Source of the DNA: Algoriphagus taiwanensis
GTDB taxonomy: Bacteria > Bacteroidota > Bacteroidia > Cytophagales > Cyclobacteriaceae
Reading direction: 5' to 3'
Length of the DNA stretch: 64,000 nt
NCBI RefSeq assembly: GCF_036245645.1
Contig: NZ_BTPE01000009.1
Coordinates: 1-64,000, forward strand
The first letter of the stretch is position 1. Each line of letters begins with the position of its first letter. Shown here piece by piece: positions 1 to 8,569 of this stretch. The translations under genes and the position numbers were made by a program. The notes beneath the pieces were generated by a model. That model saw only the letters and a list, made by a program, of their open reading frames with translations. It searched no databases and had not been told where the DNA came from.

Positions 1-131
1 TGACCGGTATATTTCTTCCAAATCTCAACTTTTGAGTAATTCCCCGAAAGATACTCTTTGATCATTTCTTCCCGTTCAGCCCAACTCAGAGATCCTATTC
101 CTCTTGTTTTTTGTTCTTTTTGTCGTTTCAT
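1..131 (-). CDS. Transposase-like HTH protein, N-terminal fragment cut by window edge
   Basis: Reading the minus strand from ATG at 131 gives 43 residues that run off the left edge. The start is rich in Lys/Arg/Gln (MKRQKEQKTRGIGSLSW) and is followed by a helix-turn-helix-like stretch (EEMIKEYLSGNYSKVEIW). This resembles the first residues of Bacteroidota transposases of the IS3 OrfA type, in which 'EYLSGN..K.EIW..YTG' is the DNA-binding helix region. Only the N-terminus is visible, so whether the element is intact cannot be judged. No terminal inverted repeat was recognised in the 194 bases that separate it from the next gene. The family call is from memory of the motif. Confidence 0.5.
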   Translation of the reverse strand, partial: MKRQKEQKTRGIGSLSWAEREEMIKEYLSGNYSKVEIWKKYTG

Positions 132-179
132 AGTAGTTTACTTTGTGTAAACTCAATTCAGGACAAGTCACCTTATTTC

Positions 180-215
180 AATCCCCCCAGCCCCCTTTTC
201 AAGGGGGAGTCGCCC
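180..215. repeat. C-run/G-run palindromic intergenic repeat
   Basis: Runs of C (ccccccagccccc) are followed after ttttcaa by ggggga, forming a short C/G-run hairpin. A close relative lies at 20738-20775 after the adenylate cyclase gene (cccccctacccccc ... gggggg). Such C-run/G-run elements are scattered between genes in many Bacteroidota genomes. Their function is unknown and they may simply be mobile repeats. Confidence 0.5.
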
Positions 216-325
216 TGTCTTGAACTCCAACCCTTTATCCCTTAAAATCAACCTTCAATTCCATCTTATCCCATTTGTAATTCCTGATCAATAAATTTTC
301 ACACATTCCCTCCTATATTTACCTC

Positions 326-1903
326 ATGACCCGATTTGTTCAGAATCAACCCAAGCGTGCAGCATTTCTTTCTGGGACGATATTTCTGTTTTTGTATTGG
401 TTGCTTGGATTCGATGGGATTACTTTTTCCGACGATGTGTATTACTTGCTTGCAGGAAAAAGCTTCTGGGAAGGCACCATGGAGGTAAATGCCTACCATT
501 TCTCCAGTCGTTGGGGAGCCTATGTGCCCTCTGGATTTATAGGATTTATCTTGGGGTTTGATCCGCATAAGATATCCCTGATTTCGCTACTCAGCTATGT
601 GGGGAGTCTATACCTTTTGATTAAAATCCTTCCCATGGGCAGCAACCCCTGGGTTCTGGCTCTTTGGGCAAGTACTCAAGTTTACTTTCTCCACTTTTTG
701 ACCAAGGTTTATCCTGATTCTCTGTTGGTTTTCTGGACTGTTCTGGTTCCCTTTTCTGCCTACTTCCGCAAGGAAAACCCTTTTCTAGCCTCTCTTGGAG
801 TGATTTTGGGCTTGTTTCTTGGATTTATCACCAAAGAAACCATTGTCTTTTTGGCCCCTCTGCCTATCCTGCTTTTTATCTGGGACAGGAAAAATCAAAA
901 CTCCAATACGCCCTTTTACTTCGGGATATTGGGTTGGGGCTTGCTATTTGGCGCAGCCTATCTGTCCTACTTCTGGATCAAATTCGGCGATCCCTTTTTC
1001 CGGGTTAGCTCGATCAACGCAGGGCACTACATCTCTGAATTCACCTATGCGGACAAAGGACCTTGGGCCATGTTCCGAAGACTGAGCTACCTGCCCATCC
1101 TCACCTGGGTGGAGCGTTCTTATTGGCTTTGGATCGTCCTGGCCCTTCCGGGAGTCTGGAAAACATGGAAAACAAAGCATAGCCCCGGTATCGAGTTTGC
1201 CCTGACTGCCTTCTGCCTGATTCTGGGCTTTTGGTTTATGTCATCCACCTTGGAGATTTACAACCCCATCTATCTCAATCCACGGCATCTGATCATTCTG
1301 GTTCCGATTCTGGCCTTTTTGATTCCTTTGGGTTGGGGAATTTGGGAGGAAAACCCAAAGGTAAAACAGCTTTTAATTGCCCTGATTGCCTTGGGAGTAG
1401 GCATCAGCCTAGTTCAAAAAGACTTTAAAATGGTCGTCTTTCAGGCAAGTTTTCTCGGGATTTTCTGGATTAAAAATTCCAAGTTTCAAACTGCTTTTCT
1501 TTTCCTTATTCTGATTGTCCCTGCCTTGGCTTCTATTTTTTATCAAGAAAAAATCAAAGCCTATACTGATTTCATTGAAACTTTATCCAAAGAATTAAAT
1601 TCCACTGAAAATCAATCGATTATTATAGTCAATGATTTCGTGAAATTCAGCGAGGAAGTTCTTTTTCCCGAGGATGAAAAAGCAAAAATCCAGCTCTTCC
1701 CCTTGGAAAAACTGGATTCTCTGAAAGGCATCCATCCGAAAGAAATCCGGGTTTTGATCTACGAATATTACCTGCATGCTTATCCTCAGGAACAGGAGGA
1801 AGTCGATGGGTTAGAGGCTTGGCTGAAGCAACATTATTCACTCGAAAAAGAAGCGAAGGAAAACAAGGTTTGGATTCGGACTTTTACCCAATCCTCCGAG
1901 TGA
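326..1903 (+). CDS. GT-C-type integral membrane glycosyltransferase-like protein
   Basis: The 525-residue protein has about ten to eleven hydrophobic segments spread over residues 12-420 and a soluble C-terminal tail of about 110 residues. Just after the first membrane segment comes an acidic pair in a loop (TFSDDVYYLLAG, D36-D37). Later there is a conserved-looking 'YLNPRHLIILVP' segment. Both are arranged as in GT39/ArnT-like GT-C enzymes, which move sugars from polyprenyl-phosphate donors on the outer face of the membrane. Donor and acceptor cannot be told. The stop codon abuts the stop of the convergent DUF5777 gene with no spacing. Family placement is by topology and motif and could be wrong at subfamily level. 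Confidence 0.6.
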   Translation: MTRFVQNQPKRAAFLSGTIFLFLYWLLGFDGITFSDDVYYLLAGKSFWEGTMEVNAYHFSSRWGAYVPSGFIGFILGFDPHKISLISLLSYVGSLYLLIKILPMGSNPWVLALWASTQVYFLHFLTKVYPDSLLVFWTVLVPFSAYFRKENPFLASLGVILGLFLGFITKETIVFLAPLPILLFIWDRKNQNSNTPFYFGILGWGLLFGAAYLSYFWIKFGDPFFRVSSINAGHYISEFTYADKGPWAMFRRLSYLPILTWVERSYWLWIVLALPGVWKTWKTKHSPGIEFALTAFCLILGFWFMSSTLEIYNPIYLNPRHLIILVPILAFLIPLGWGIWEENPKVKQLLIALIALGVGISLVQKDFKMVVFQASFLGIFWIKNSKFQTAFLFLILIVPALASIFYQEKIKAYTDFIETLSKELNSTENQSIIIVNDFVKFSEEVLFPEDEKAKIQLFPLEKLDSLKGIHPKEIRVLIYEYYLHAYPQEQEEVDGLEAWLKQHYSLEKEAKENKVWIRTFTQSSE

Positions 1904-2779
1904 TTACCTTCTTTTCATTTGCCCCAAAGCAAAGATCCGATTGACATTGAATCCCAGTCTAAACTCCTCTCCGGGTACTCCATTTCCTCCAGCCAAAAGA
2001 TAGGGTTCAGTCAAGGCTTCGGAAGTCACAAAGTACATCTGGAACACGTGCCCTCCGGCTTCCACATCCCAACCAATTCCAAAATTGCTTCGCAAATCCG
2101 AATTCAGATTGGGAATGTATTGAAGGGTGAGCGAGGATCTCTCCGTCACTTTCCACTTGCCACTCATACCTAAAGCCAAGTAGAAATTTTGATCGCCTTC
2201 GATCTGATAGATAGAAAGGGGATTCGTGAAGTAGGCAAACATTGGCGTCAACTGGAAGCTGATTTTCCCGGAAAACTTCCTCGCCAACATCACCTGCCCA
2301 AAGTAATTCATCCGGTCTCCAAAAGCAGGCTGCTCAGGCTCGGGAAGAAAGGTGTAGGAATTGGTAATCACGCCTGCACCTCCTGCCAAACTCAAGGAGA
2401 AAGGCATCTTTCCGTTTTGGGTTTGCTCGAAAAGATGGTAGCGTCCAAACACCTGATACACTTTGTCCCGACTTGCCCGGGATACGCCCAAGGAGAGTTT
2501 ATCACTCAATCCAAACTCAAAGCTGAACTGAATATTCGCTCCATTGTCCAGACCAAAGAGATTTTCCACTCCCCCATCCAAAGTCCCGAAAGTATGCATG
2601 ATCGCAAAGTGCATGGACTTTTTCTCCAAAGGCTCCACCGTCAGTAGGTTGATATGTCTTGGAGCATGAAAAATCAAATCCACAGGCTGATTTTCATTGG
2701 CAAGCTGTCTTTCCAGTTGGGAAAAGGCAGGTAGAGCCAACCCAATTAGGAAGGCAAGGAATAAAGATATCTTTCTCAT
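1904..2779 (-). CDS. DUF5777-family outer-membrane beta-barrel protein
   Basis: The 291-residue protein has a signal peptide ending near residue 20 (LALPAFSQ). The rest is alternating hydrophobic/polar beta strands, as in an outer-membrane barrel, with typical phrases such as 'FGTLDGGVENLFGLDNGAN' and 'SDKLSLGVSRAS'. It is the last gene of a three-gene minus-strand operon with a YceI protein and a Rieske protein. Each pair overlaps by 4 nt (2776-2779, 3315-3318), so translation is probably coupled. DUF5777 has no established function. The context of a Rieske centre and a lipid/isoprenoid-binding fold suggests a periplasmic redox or quinone-related role, but that is inference. Confidence 0.75.
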   Translation of the reverse strand: MRKISLFLAFLIGLALPAFSQLERQLANENQPVDLIFHAPRHINLLTVEPLEKKSMHFAIMHTFGTLDGGVENLFGLDNGANIQFSFEFGLSDKLSLGVSRASRDKVYQVFGRYHLFEQTQNGKMPFSLSLAGGAGVITNSYTFLPEPEQPAFGDRMNYFGQVMLARKFSGKISFQLTPMFAYFTNPLSIYQIEGDQNFYLALGMSGKWKVTERSSLTLQYIPNLNSDLRSNFGIGWDVEAGGHVFQMYFVTSEALTEPYLLAGGNGVPGEEFRLGFNVNRIFALGQMKRR

Positions 2780-3318
2780 TTTTTGGGACTTAAAGTAGCG
2801 TTGATCGTGATTTTCTGCTCGGAAGCCAGTTCGTAGAAGACCAACTTGGGTATTTCGATCTTGTAATCGTCCAGCAGGATCACAAACTCAGATTGGAGAT
2901 CCAAACTCTTATCGTTTTTCTGGGTCAGGGTACCTTGCACGGTGATTTCCCGCTCTACCCCATGAATTTTGAATTTCCCCTTGGCTTTGACCGGGTAGCT
3001 CTTACCAGTTTCCAAAGCTGGAATGGGCTCCATTTTGCCGGTAAACTCCGCAAAGGGATATTTATCTGTTTCCAGATAGTTTTCACGCATATGCTTATCC
3101 CGGAGGCCTATTCCCGTATCCAGGGTATTCAGATCGATGTAGAAATCCAGCAGATTTTTTTCCAGGTCGATCAAACCATTTAGTGCTTTTGACTTGCCTT
3201 CAAACTCATTCAGAGGTGCTTTGCTGAGAAATACCACCGAGCCTGTTTTGGTGAGATATTCTTGTGCAAAACCGAAAAGAGGAGTGAAAAGAAAAACAAG
3301 CAGAACCAGGCGCCTCAT
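2776..3318 (-). CDS. YceI-family periplasmic lipid-binding-like protein
   Basis: The 180-residue protein has a signal peptide cut near residue 18 (FGFAQ). It carries the YceI hallmark 'GIGLRDKHMRENYL..DKYPFAEFTGK' and the strand pair 'KGKFKIHGVEREITVQGTL'. YceI proteins are lipocalin-like barrels that bind polyprenoid or amphipathic ligands in the periplasm. It lies between the DUF5777 and Rieske genes, overlapping both by 4 nt. The ligand cannot be told from the sequence. Confidence 0.85.
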   Translation of the reverse strand: MRRLVLLVFLFTPLFGFAQEYLTKTGSVVFLSKAPLNEFEGKSKALNGLIDLEKNLLDFYIDLNTLDTGIGLRDKHMRENYLETDKYPFAEFTGKMEPIPALETGKSYPVKAKGKFKIHGVEREITVQGTLTQKNDKSLDLQSEFVILLDDYKIEIPKLVFYELASEQKITINATLSPKK

Positions 3319-3812
3319 CTTGTGATAATCAGATTGGTGCCTGACACATTGGTGGTAAACTGCTGCAACGGGGCATTGGCAGGTCCCTGCAAGACTTGTC
3401 CTGAAGGATCAAAAACAGATCCGTGACAACGGCAGGTGAAGCGGTTGTTACCAAAGGTCCAGCTATCAAAACAGCCCGAATGGGTACAAACTGAGGTCAA
3501 TGCGACAAATGACCCGTTGACATTGGCTACAAGTGTTCGGGTATTGGTGATCAAAAGCCAGTTACCGGCTGTCTGCAAGCCCTGCTGCACGTTGAGATCG
3601 ATAGTGATGGTATTGCCGGACACAGAAATGCCATTGCCACTGCCTCCCCCCACAGGCGGGGTGGTAGGGTCAGCATCTTCTGTGGAAGAACAGGATGTGA
3701 AAAAGGACATCCCAAACAGGGAAAGAGTCATACTCAGCCCTGCCTTTTCAAGAAATTTTCTACGGGAATCGGTCAGACTTCCAGCTACTTGTGGTGCTAA
3801 TTCTGGTTTCAT
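3315..3812 (-). CDS. Rieske [2Fe-2S] lipoprotein with Tat-like signal
   Basis: This 165-residue protein opens the operon. A twin-arginine motif (SRRKFL, R17-R18) precedes a hydrophobic stretch and a lipobox-like FTSC (C41), so it is probably exported folded by Tat and lipid-anchored. The cluster-binding residues are all present: C109-T-H111 with C114, and C127-R-C129-H130 followed by GSVFD. By analogy with bc1 Rieske proteins C109, H111, C127 and H130 hold the cluster, and C114-C129 form the disulphide. A Gly/Pro-rich linker (about 50-62) separates anchor and domain. It is a stand-alone Rieske protein without a cytochrome b neighbour, so its electron partner is unknown. Confidence 0.88.
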   Translation of the reverse strand: MKPELAPQVAGSLTDSRRKFLEKAGLSMTLSLFGMSFFTSCSSTEDADPTTPPVGGGSGNGISVSGNTITIDLNVQQGLQTAGNWLLITNTRTLVANVNGSFVALTSVCTHSGCFDSWTFGNNRFTCRCHGSVFDPSGQVLQGPANAPLQQFTTNVSGTNLIITR

Positions 3813-3887
3813 GGGATAATGATTTTGTTGCTTCGTGATGTACGAAATAACAATAGAAACCAGATCGAATTGTTTGGAAAAAAAAGC

Positions 3888-4424
3888 CTAAAAATGCTTT
3901 CGGTTGAGAATTTCACTCAGAATTATCGCATCCCGGACACTTTGTGGATTCTTTAGCTTTTCAGCATAGGGATTTACCTTTTTCTGATTTTGGGCTTTTA
4001 GCCGAATATCCCTTGCCATTTCCTCAATAGAAATCACCTTTGGTGCAGCCTTGCCTTGTGCTGCCTGAGATTTGCTCCTAAATGCCCCCTCGTAATATCT
4101 CGCCTCATCGTCCACTTCTTCGACGTATTCCGGTTTGTAGGATTTTCTTTCAGGAAAAAAGGCAGGTTTGGTCGGCTCATTTCGAGTCATAACTTCCGCC
4201 TGAGCAGCCTGTGGCTGAGGTCTAGGAGGTGCTTGAGGCTTGGGCTGTGGATTTTGGGCCTCCCGGATTTCGCGGAGCAGATCTTCAAAAGTCACTCCCT
4301 TCTGAGGACTTTCCGGCTGATTATCACCGGAATCCACAGGATCCTGCCCCTTCTTTTTTCTGGTAGCCTGATAGATAAAATAACCGATTACCGCTATGAT
4401 GTAGATGACTTGTCCAAAATCCAT
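3888..4424 (-). CDS. Hypothetical single-pass membrane protein
   Basis: The 178-residue protein starts with one transmembrane helix (VIYIIAVIGYFIYQAT, about residues 6-21) followed by positive charges (RKKK), so the bulk should face the cytoplasm. The middle is rich in Pro, Gln and Ala and probably disordered. The C-terminus contains a charged helix ending in 'AIILSEILNRKHF'. No domain was recognised. It is transcribed divergently from smc, with the repeat-filled region 4425-4892 between them. Confidence 0.7.
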   Translation of the reverse strand: MDFGQVIYIIAVIGYFIYQATRKKKGQDPVDSGDNQPESPQKGVTFEDLLREIREAQNPQPKPQAPPRPQPQAAQAEVMTRNEPTKPAFFPERKSYKPEYVEEVDDEARYYEGAFRSKSQAAQGKAAPKVISIEEMARDIRLKAQNQKKVNPYAEKLKNPQSVRDAIILSEILNRKHF

Positions 4425-4466
4425 GGCTTTAAGTTAGGAGAAAAATGAATTGAAAATAAAGGAAAG

Positions 4467-4526
4467 GAGAAATACAATGGAAATACCTTGGAAATACGCT
4501 CCCTTCGGTCGCGAAATAAATAGGAA
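4467..4526 (-). repeat. Inverted part of the TATTTC-unit repeat array
   Basis: Read on the minus strand from 4526 down, this stretch gives units beginning tattt: one of about 22 nt with CGC...GCG arms (tcgcgaccgaagggagcg) and then short units tattt-ccaagg, tattt-ccattg and tattt-ctcc. It is an inverted relative of the plus-strand array at 4600-4830. The stretch 4527-4565 between them consists of repeated 'acgatttacga' words. Confidence 0.5.
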
Positions 4527-4599
4527 ACTATTTACGATTTACGAATTACGATTTACGACCTTGAATTGTACCTCAATCCTCCAAATAGTACTCAACCCC

Positions 4600-4830
4600 T
4601 ATCTCACCGACCGCAGGGAGGTGTATTTCACGAAGTGTATCTCGCGAAGCATATTTCAATATTTACGATTTACGAGGTACGATTTACGACACTTTTTGGG
4701 ACTCCAAACCTTACTCCTAATCCCAACCCCTATCTCACGTAGCGCAGCGAAGTGTATTTCACGAAGTATATCTCGCGTAGCCTATCTCACCGACCGCAGG
4801 GAGGTATATTTCACGCAGTCTATCTCAATA
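4600..4830 (+). repeat. Array of 14- and 24-nt mini-hairpin units
   Basis: Units starting TATTTC or TATCTC begin at 4600, 4624 and 4638 (block 1) and at 4731, 4755, 4769, 4783, 4807 and 4821 (block 2). Spacings are exactly 24-14-14 and 24-14-14-24-14. Each unit carries small complementary arms: CAC...GTG in tattt units, CGC...GC in tatct units, and CACC...GGTG in two of the 24-nt units. The blocks are separated by 'tttacgatttacga' words (about 4655-4690). There is no gene here. The array lies in the divergent region between the hypothetical membrane protein and smc. Confidence 0.75.
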
Positions 4831-4835
4831 AATTA

Positions 4836-4865
4836 TTGCCAAATCCATCCTTTCGCCCTATTTTG
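4836..4865 (+). promoter_or_regulatory. Possible Bacteroidota-type promoter of smc
   Basis: TTG at 4836-4838, a 20-nt spacer, then TATTTTG at 4859-4865, close to the Bacteroidota consensus TTTG-N19-TAnnTTTG but one base short in the -7 box. An unusually good ribosome-binding site AAGGAG (4879-4884) stands 8 nt before the smc start at 4893. Confidence 0.4.
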
Positions 4866-4892
4866 AAAGCTTATTCGTAAGGAGATTTTTCG

Positions 4893-7800
4893 ATGCTGCT
4901 TAGTAAACTGGAAATCAAAGGCTTTAAGAGTTTTGGGGACAAAATGGTCATCCACTTCGACAAGGGAATCACCGGCGTGGTGGGCCCCAATGGCTGTGGC
5001 AAGTCCAATGTCGTCGATGCCATCCGATGGGTTTTGGGGGAGCAAAAATCCCGCATGCTCCGCTCGGACAAGATGGAAAACGTCATCTTCAACGGCACCA
5101 AAAACCGCAAACCTACCAATATGGCGGAGGTTTCCCTGACTTTTGAAAACACCAAAAACCTCCTCCCCACCGAATACACTCACGTCACCATCACCCGCCG
5201 CTACTACCGCACAGGGGAAAGCGAATACCAAATCAATGGAGTCACCTGCCGCCTGAAGGACATCACCAACCTATTCATGGACACGGGGATCAACTCCAAC
5301 TCCTACGCCATCATCGAGCTGAAAATGATCGATGAGCTGCTCAATGACAAGAATAACTCCCGCCGCGAGCTTTTCGAAGAGGCCGCGGGAATCCATAAGT
5401 TTAAAACCCGAAAAAAGGAAACCCTCCGCAAGCTCGAAGATACCGATGGGGACCTGGCACGGGTGGAAGATTTGCTTTTTGAGATTGACAAAAACCTCAA
5501 ATCTCTGGAAAAGCAGGCCAAACAGGCTTCCAAATACTTCGAAATCAAGGAGGATTACCGCAAGGCCAGCATCAACCTGGCCAAAAAGTCCATCGAGAAG
5601 CAGACCCAAAGTCTCCTCGAGGCCAATGCCAAAATCCAAAGCGAATCAGACCGCAAGCTTCAGGTGCAAACCCAGATTGCGGATCAGGAAGCCCAACTTT
5701 CCCAGCTCAAAGCCGATCTGATTCACAAGGAAAAGCTGCTTTCCTCCCGTCAAAAAGCACTCAACGAGCACGTAAACAAGATCCGGGCTTTTGAGTCGGA
5801 GAAAAAAATCAAAAACGAGCGCCTCCGCTTTTTGGAAGACCGCTCCCAGACTTTGCGGGAGCAGATCGATGCCGACCGCAAGTCCAACGACCGGGCCGGT
5901 TTCTCCATCCGCTCCCTGATGCAGGAAAAAGAAGCCGCCGAAAAGCTCCTCAATGAAAAAGAGGTGGTCGTCTCCCAGCTTCGGGAGGAATACGATGCCC
6001 AAAAGGTCATCACCTCCGACAAGCAAGCTTCCCAAAAAGAGGTGGCTCAGCGATATGAAAGCCTCAAAGAACGGGTTTACCAACTCGGAAAAGAAGTAGA
6101 AATCAAGCAGATTCAGCTCAGTACCCTCAAGCAGGAACTAGAGCGGACTTCTTCGGACGACAGTTCTCAGGAAGCGAATCTGGCCGAATTTGAAGATAAA
6201 CTGGTGGGCCTGAAGGAAGAGCTGGACCAAGCCCAAAGCGAGTTCAGCGCACTCAAATCCAAGCAGGAGGACCAGGATCAAAAGATCGAGGAGACCAACC
6301 GGGTCATCGAACTGATCCGGGAGGAACTGACCACGACCTCCCGCAAGCTGGACTCCAAGACCAACGAATACAACCTGACCAAATCCCTGGTCGAAAATCT
6401 GGAAGGCTTCCCCGAAGCGATCAAGTTTTTGAAGAAAAACTCCACCTGGGGCAAGGACATTCCCCTCCTCTCCGACCTGCTTACCACGGACGAAAAGTAC
6501 CGGGTGACCATAGAAAACTACCTCGAGTCCTACATGAACTACTACGTGGTGGACACCGAGGCTCAGGCCATTGCGGCGATTCAGTTGCTCAGCGATGCGG
6601 CGAGAGGAAAGGCCAATTTCTTTGTTTTGGAGCACTTCGAGCGCTTCAAGTCCAGCCAAAGCAAGCTCTTCTCCAATGCCATCCCGGCCACAGAGATCAT
6701 CGAATTTGATGTGAAGTATAGCCGCCTGATGAGCTTTATTCTGGACAATGTCTACCTCGTGCAGGGGGATTACAAGGACTTCCCTGCCGATCCGGATTGC
6801 ATTTTCCTCTCCGAATCGGGCAAATACACCAAGCGTAAATTCTCCCTTTCCGGGGGTTCGGTCGGTCTTTTCGAAGGAAAAAGAATAGGCCGGGCCAAAA
6901 ACCTGGAAAAGCTGGACAAGGAAATCAAGGACCTGGGCAAAAAGGTCTCTGCCACCCGGGCCAATCTGGACCAAAAGCTCAGCGACCTGCTCAAGCTCAA
7001 GGAGGTTTCTTTCAAAAAGACTCTGGAAGAAAGTCAGGCCCGCATCAATGAGCTCAATTCAGCCTACGTCTCCATCCGTACCAAAAAGGAACAGCTGGCC
7101 GAGCTCCTCAGCTCCAATGTGCACAAGCGGGAGGATATCCTCGAGCGCATCGCCAACCTGGAAGACAGCCTTTCGCATATCCTGCCCCAACTGGCTGAGG
7201 AAAAGGAGCAGTTTGACGGACTGGCGGAGCAGGTGAGCGTGCTGACTGAGGAGGTGGAAGCCGAAAACAAGCGACTGGCCGAAAAGTCCCAGTCCTTCAA
7301 TCAGGAAAACATCACCTATATCCAGCAGGTCAACCGGGTGAATAGCCTGGAGCAGGAGATTGAGTTTAAGCAGAATGCCTTCGAAAGCTCCAAAGAGCGG
7401 ATCGAAAAGTCCCAAGCCGAACTCGCCCAGCTGGATGCCGAGATCAAAACCCTGCTTGAAAACAACGAAATCAAGGACGACGAACTCATCGAGCTCTATT
7501 CCGAAAAAGAAGGCATAGAACTCGGAGTCAACGAGGCCGAAAAGGACTACTACGGTGCCCGGGGTCTGATCGACGAGACAGATACCCGCATCCGCAGCCT
7601 GCAAAAGGCCAAGGAAGGCTTCGACACCCTGCTTCAGGAACTCCAAAACGCAATCAACGAAATCAAGCTCAAGATGAGCGGGATGAAGGAAAGACTCAGC
7701 GTGGAGTTTGATCTGGATCTGGATACCCTGATGGAGGAAAACCCAGCCATAGACCCGGAATTCGAGGACTTTGCCGAGGAGGAACTCCGGGACCTGGTGC

Positions 7801-8432
7801 GCAAGCAGAAGGAAAGACTGGAAAAAATCGGCCCGATCAACCCCATGGCCATGGAGGCCTACGACGAGATCAAGGTCCGATACGACTTTATCACGACGCA
7901 GAAGGATGACCTGATTCAGGCCAAGGAAGGCTTGCTCAGCACGATCTCCGAGATCGATCAGGTGGCAAAGGAAACCTTCCTCACCGCCTTCGCACAGATC
8001 AAGGAAAACTTCGTGAAGGTCTTCCGTTCCCTCTTTACCGAGCAGGATGACTGCGACCTGACCCTCGTGGACCCGGACAATCCCCTGGAGTCTCCCATCG
8101 AGATTATGGCCAAGCCCAAGGGCAAGCGTCCGCTCACCATCAATCAGCTAAGCGGGGGGGAAAAGACCCTGACGGCCACTTCCCTACTCTTTTCCATCTA
8201 CCTGCTGAAGCCGGCCCCCTTCTGTATCTTCGACGAGGTGGACGCCCCGCTGGACGATGCGAACATCGACAAGTTCAATCAGATCATCCAGAAGTTCAGC
8301 TCCGAGAGTCAGTTTATTATCGTGACGCACAACAAGCGCACCATGGCCAGCACGGATATTATCTATGGCATTACGATGATCGAAGCGGGAGTCAGCCGGG
8401 TAGTGCCGGTGGATTTAAGGGAGTTGGCTTGA
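4893..8432 (+). CDS. smc: Chromosome segregation protein SMC
   Basis: The 1179-residue protein has full SMC architecture. The N-terminal ATPase head has a Walker A (GPNGCGKS, 31-38). A long coiled coil follows, then a hinge at about 500-680 (VENLEGFPEAIKFLKK..., GLFEGKRIGR), a second coiled coil, and a C-terminal head with the ABC signature LSGGEK (1086) and Walker B FCIFDEVDAP (about 1110). SMC homodimers bridge and extrude DNA for chromosome organisation, usually with ScpA/ScpB, which are not encoded here. The start is fixed by a strong AAGGAG site. Codon use is markedly more GC-rich than in the island that follows at 8.5 kb. Confidence 0.97.
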   Translation: MLLSKLEIKGFKSFGDKMVIHFDKGITGVVGPNGCGKSNVVDAIRWVLGEQKSRMLRSDKMENVIFNGTKNRKPTNMAEVSLTFENTKNLLPTEYTHVTITRRYYRTGESEYQINGVTCRLKDITNLFMDTGINSNSYAIIELKMIDELLNDKNNSRRELFEEAAGIHKFKTRKKETLRKLEDTDGDLARVEDLLFEIDKNLKSLEKQAKQASKYFEIKEDYRKASINLAKKSIEKQTQSLLEANAKIQSESDRKLQVQTQIADQEAQLSQLKADLIHKEKLLSSRQKALNEHVNKIRAFESEKKIKNERLRFLEDRSQTLREQIDADRKSNDRAGFSIRSLMQEKEAAEKLLNEKEVVVSQLREEYDAQKVITSDKQASQKEVAQRYESLKERVYQLGKEVEIKQIQLSTLKQELERTSSDDSSQEANLAEFEDKLVGLKEELDQAQSEFSALKSKQEDQDQKIEETNRVIELIREELTTTSRKLDSKTNEYNLTKSLVENLEGFPEAIKFLKKNSTWGKDIPLLSDLLTTDEKYRVTIENYLESYMNYYVVDTEAQAIAAIQLLSDAARGKANFFVLEHFERFKSSQSKLFSNAIPATEIIEFDVKYSRLMSFILDNVYLVQGDYKDFPADPDCIFLSESGKYTKRKFSLSGGSVGLFEGKRIGRAKNLEKLDKEIKDLGKKVSATRANLDQKLSDLLKLKEVSFKKTLEESQARINELNSAYVSIRTKKEQLAELLSSNVHKREDILERIANLEDSLSHILPQLAEEKEQFDGLAEQVSVLTEEVEAENKRLAEKSQSFNQENITYIQQVNRVNSLEQEIEFKQNAFESSKERIEKSQAELAQLDAEIKTLLENNEIKDDELIELYSEKEGIELGVNEAEKDYYGARGLIDETDTRIRSLQKAKEGFDTLLQELQNAINEIKLKMSGMKERLSVEFDLDLDTLMEENPAIDPEFEDFAEEELRDLVRKQKERLEKIGPINPMAMEAYDEIKVRYDFITTQKDDLIQAKEGLLSTISEIDQVAKETFLTAFAQIKENFVKVFRSLFTEQDDCDLTLVDPDNPLESPIEIMAKPKGKRPLTINQLSGGEKTLTATSLLFSIYLLKPAPFCIFDEVDAPLDDANIDKFNQIIQKFSSESQFIIVTHNKRTMASTDIIYGITMIEAGVSRVVPVDLRELA

Positions 8433-8569
8433 TTAAAGAAATCAGTTATAGAAATTTTATACCTAGTTCAAGGTGTTTCAAAAAGTATAAAATCATTTTG
8501 ATAATCATATAATTAATTAAGATCTACAAAGATTTAATTCTTATCACTTTTAAATAACTTAAAAAACAA

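Noticed and set aside
2189..2647. 152-codon plus-strand frame
   Set aside because: Antisense to the DUF5777 gene with a clear signal peptide and operon overlap.
4600..4830. Possible CRISPR or iteron origin
   Set aside because: Units of 14-24 nt without spacers; no dnaA or rep gene next to them and no DnaA-box series seen.
6138..6974. Long minus-strand open frame within smc
   Set aside because: It lies wholly antisense to a well-supported SMC coding region, has low-complexity Leu/Gly/Phe-rich content and no start signal; it is a shadow of GC-rich codons.
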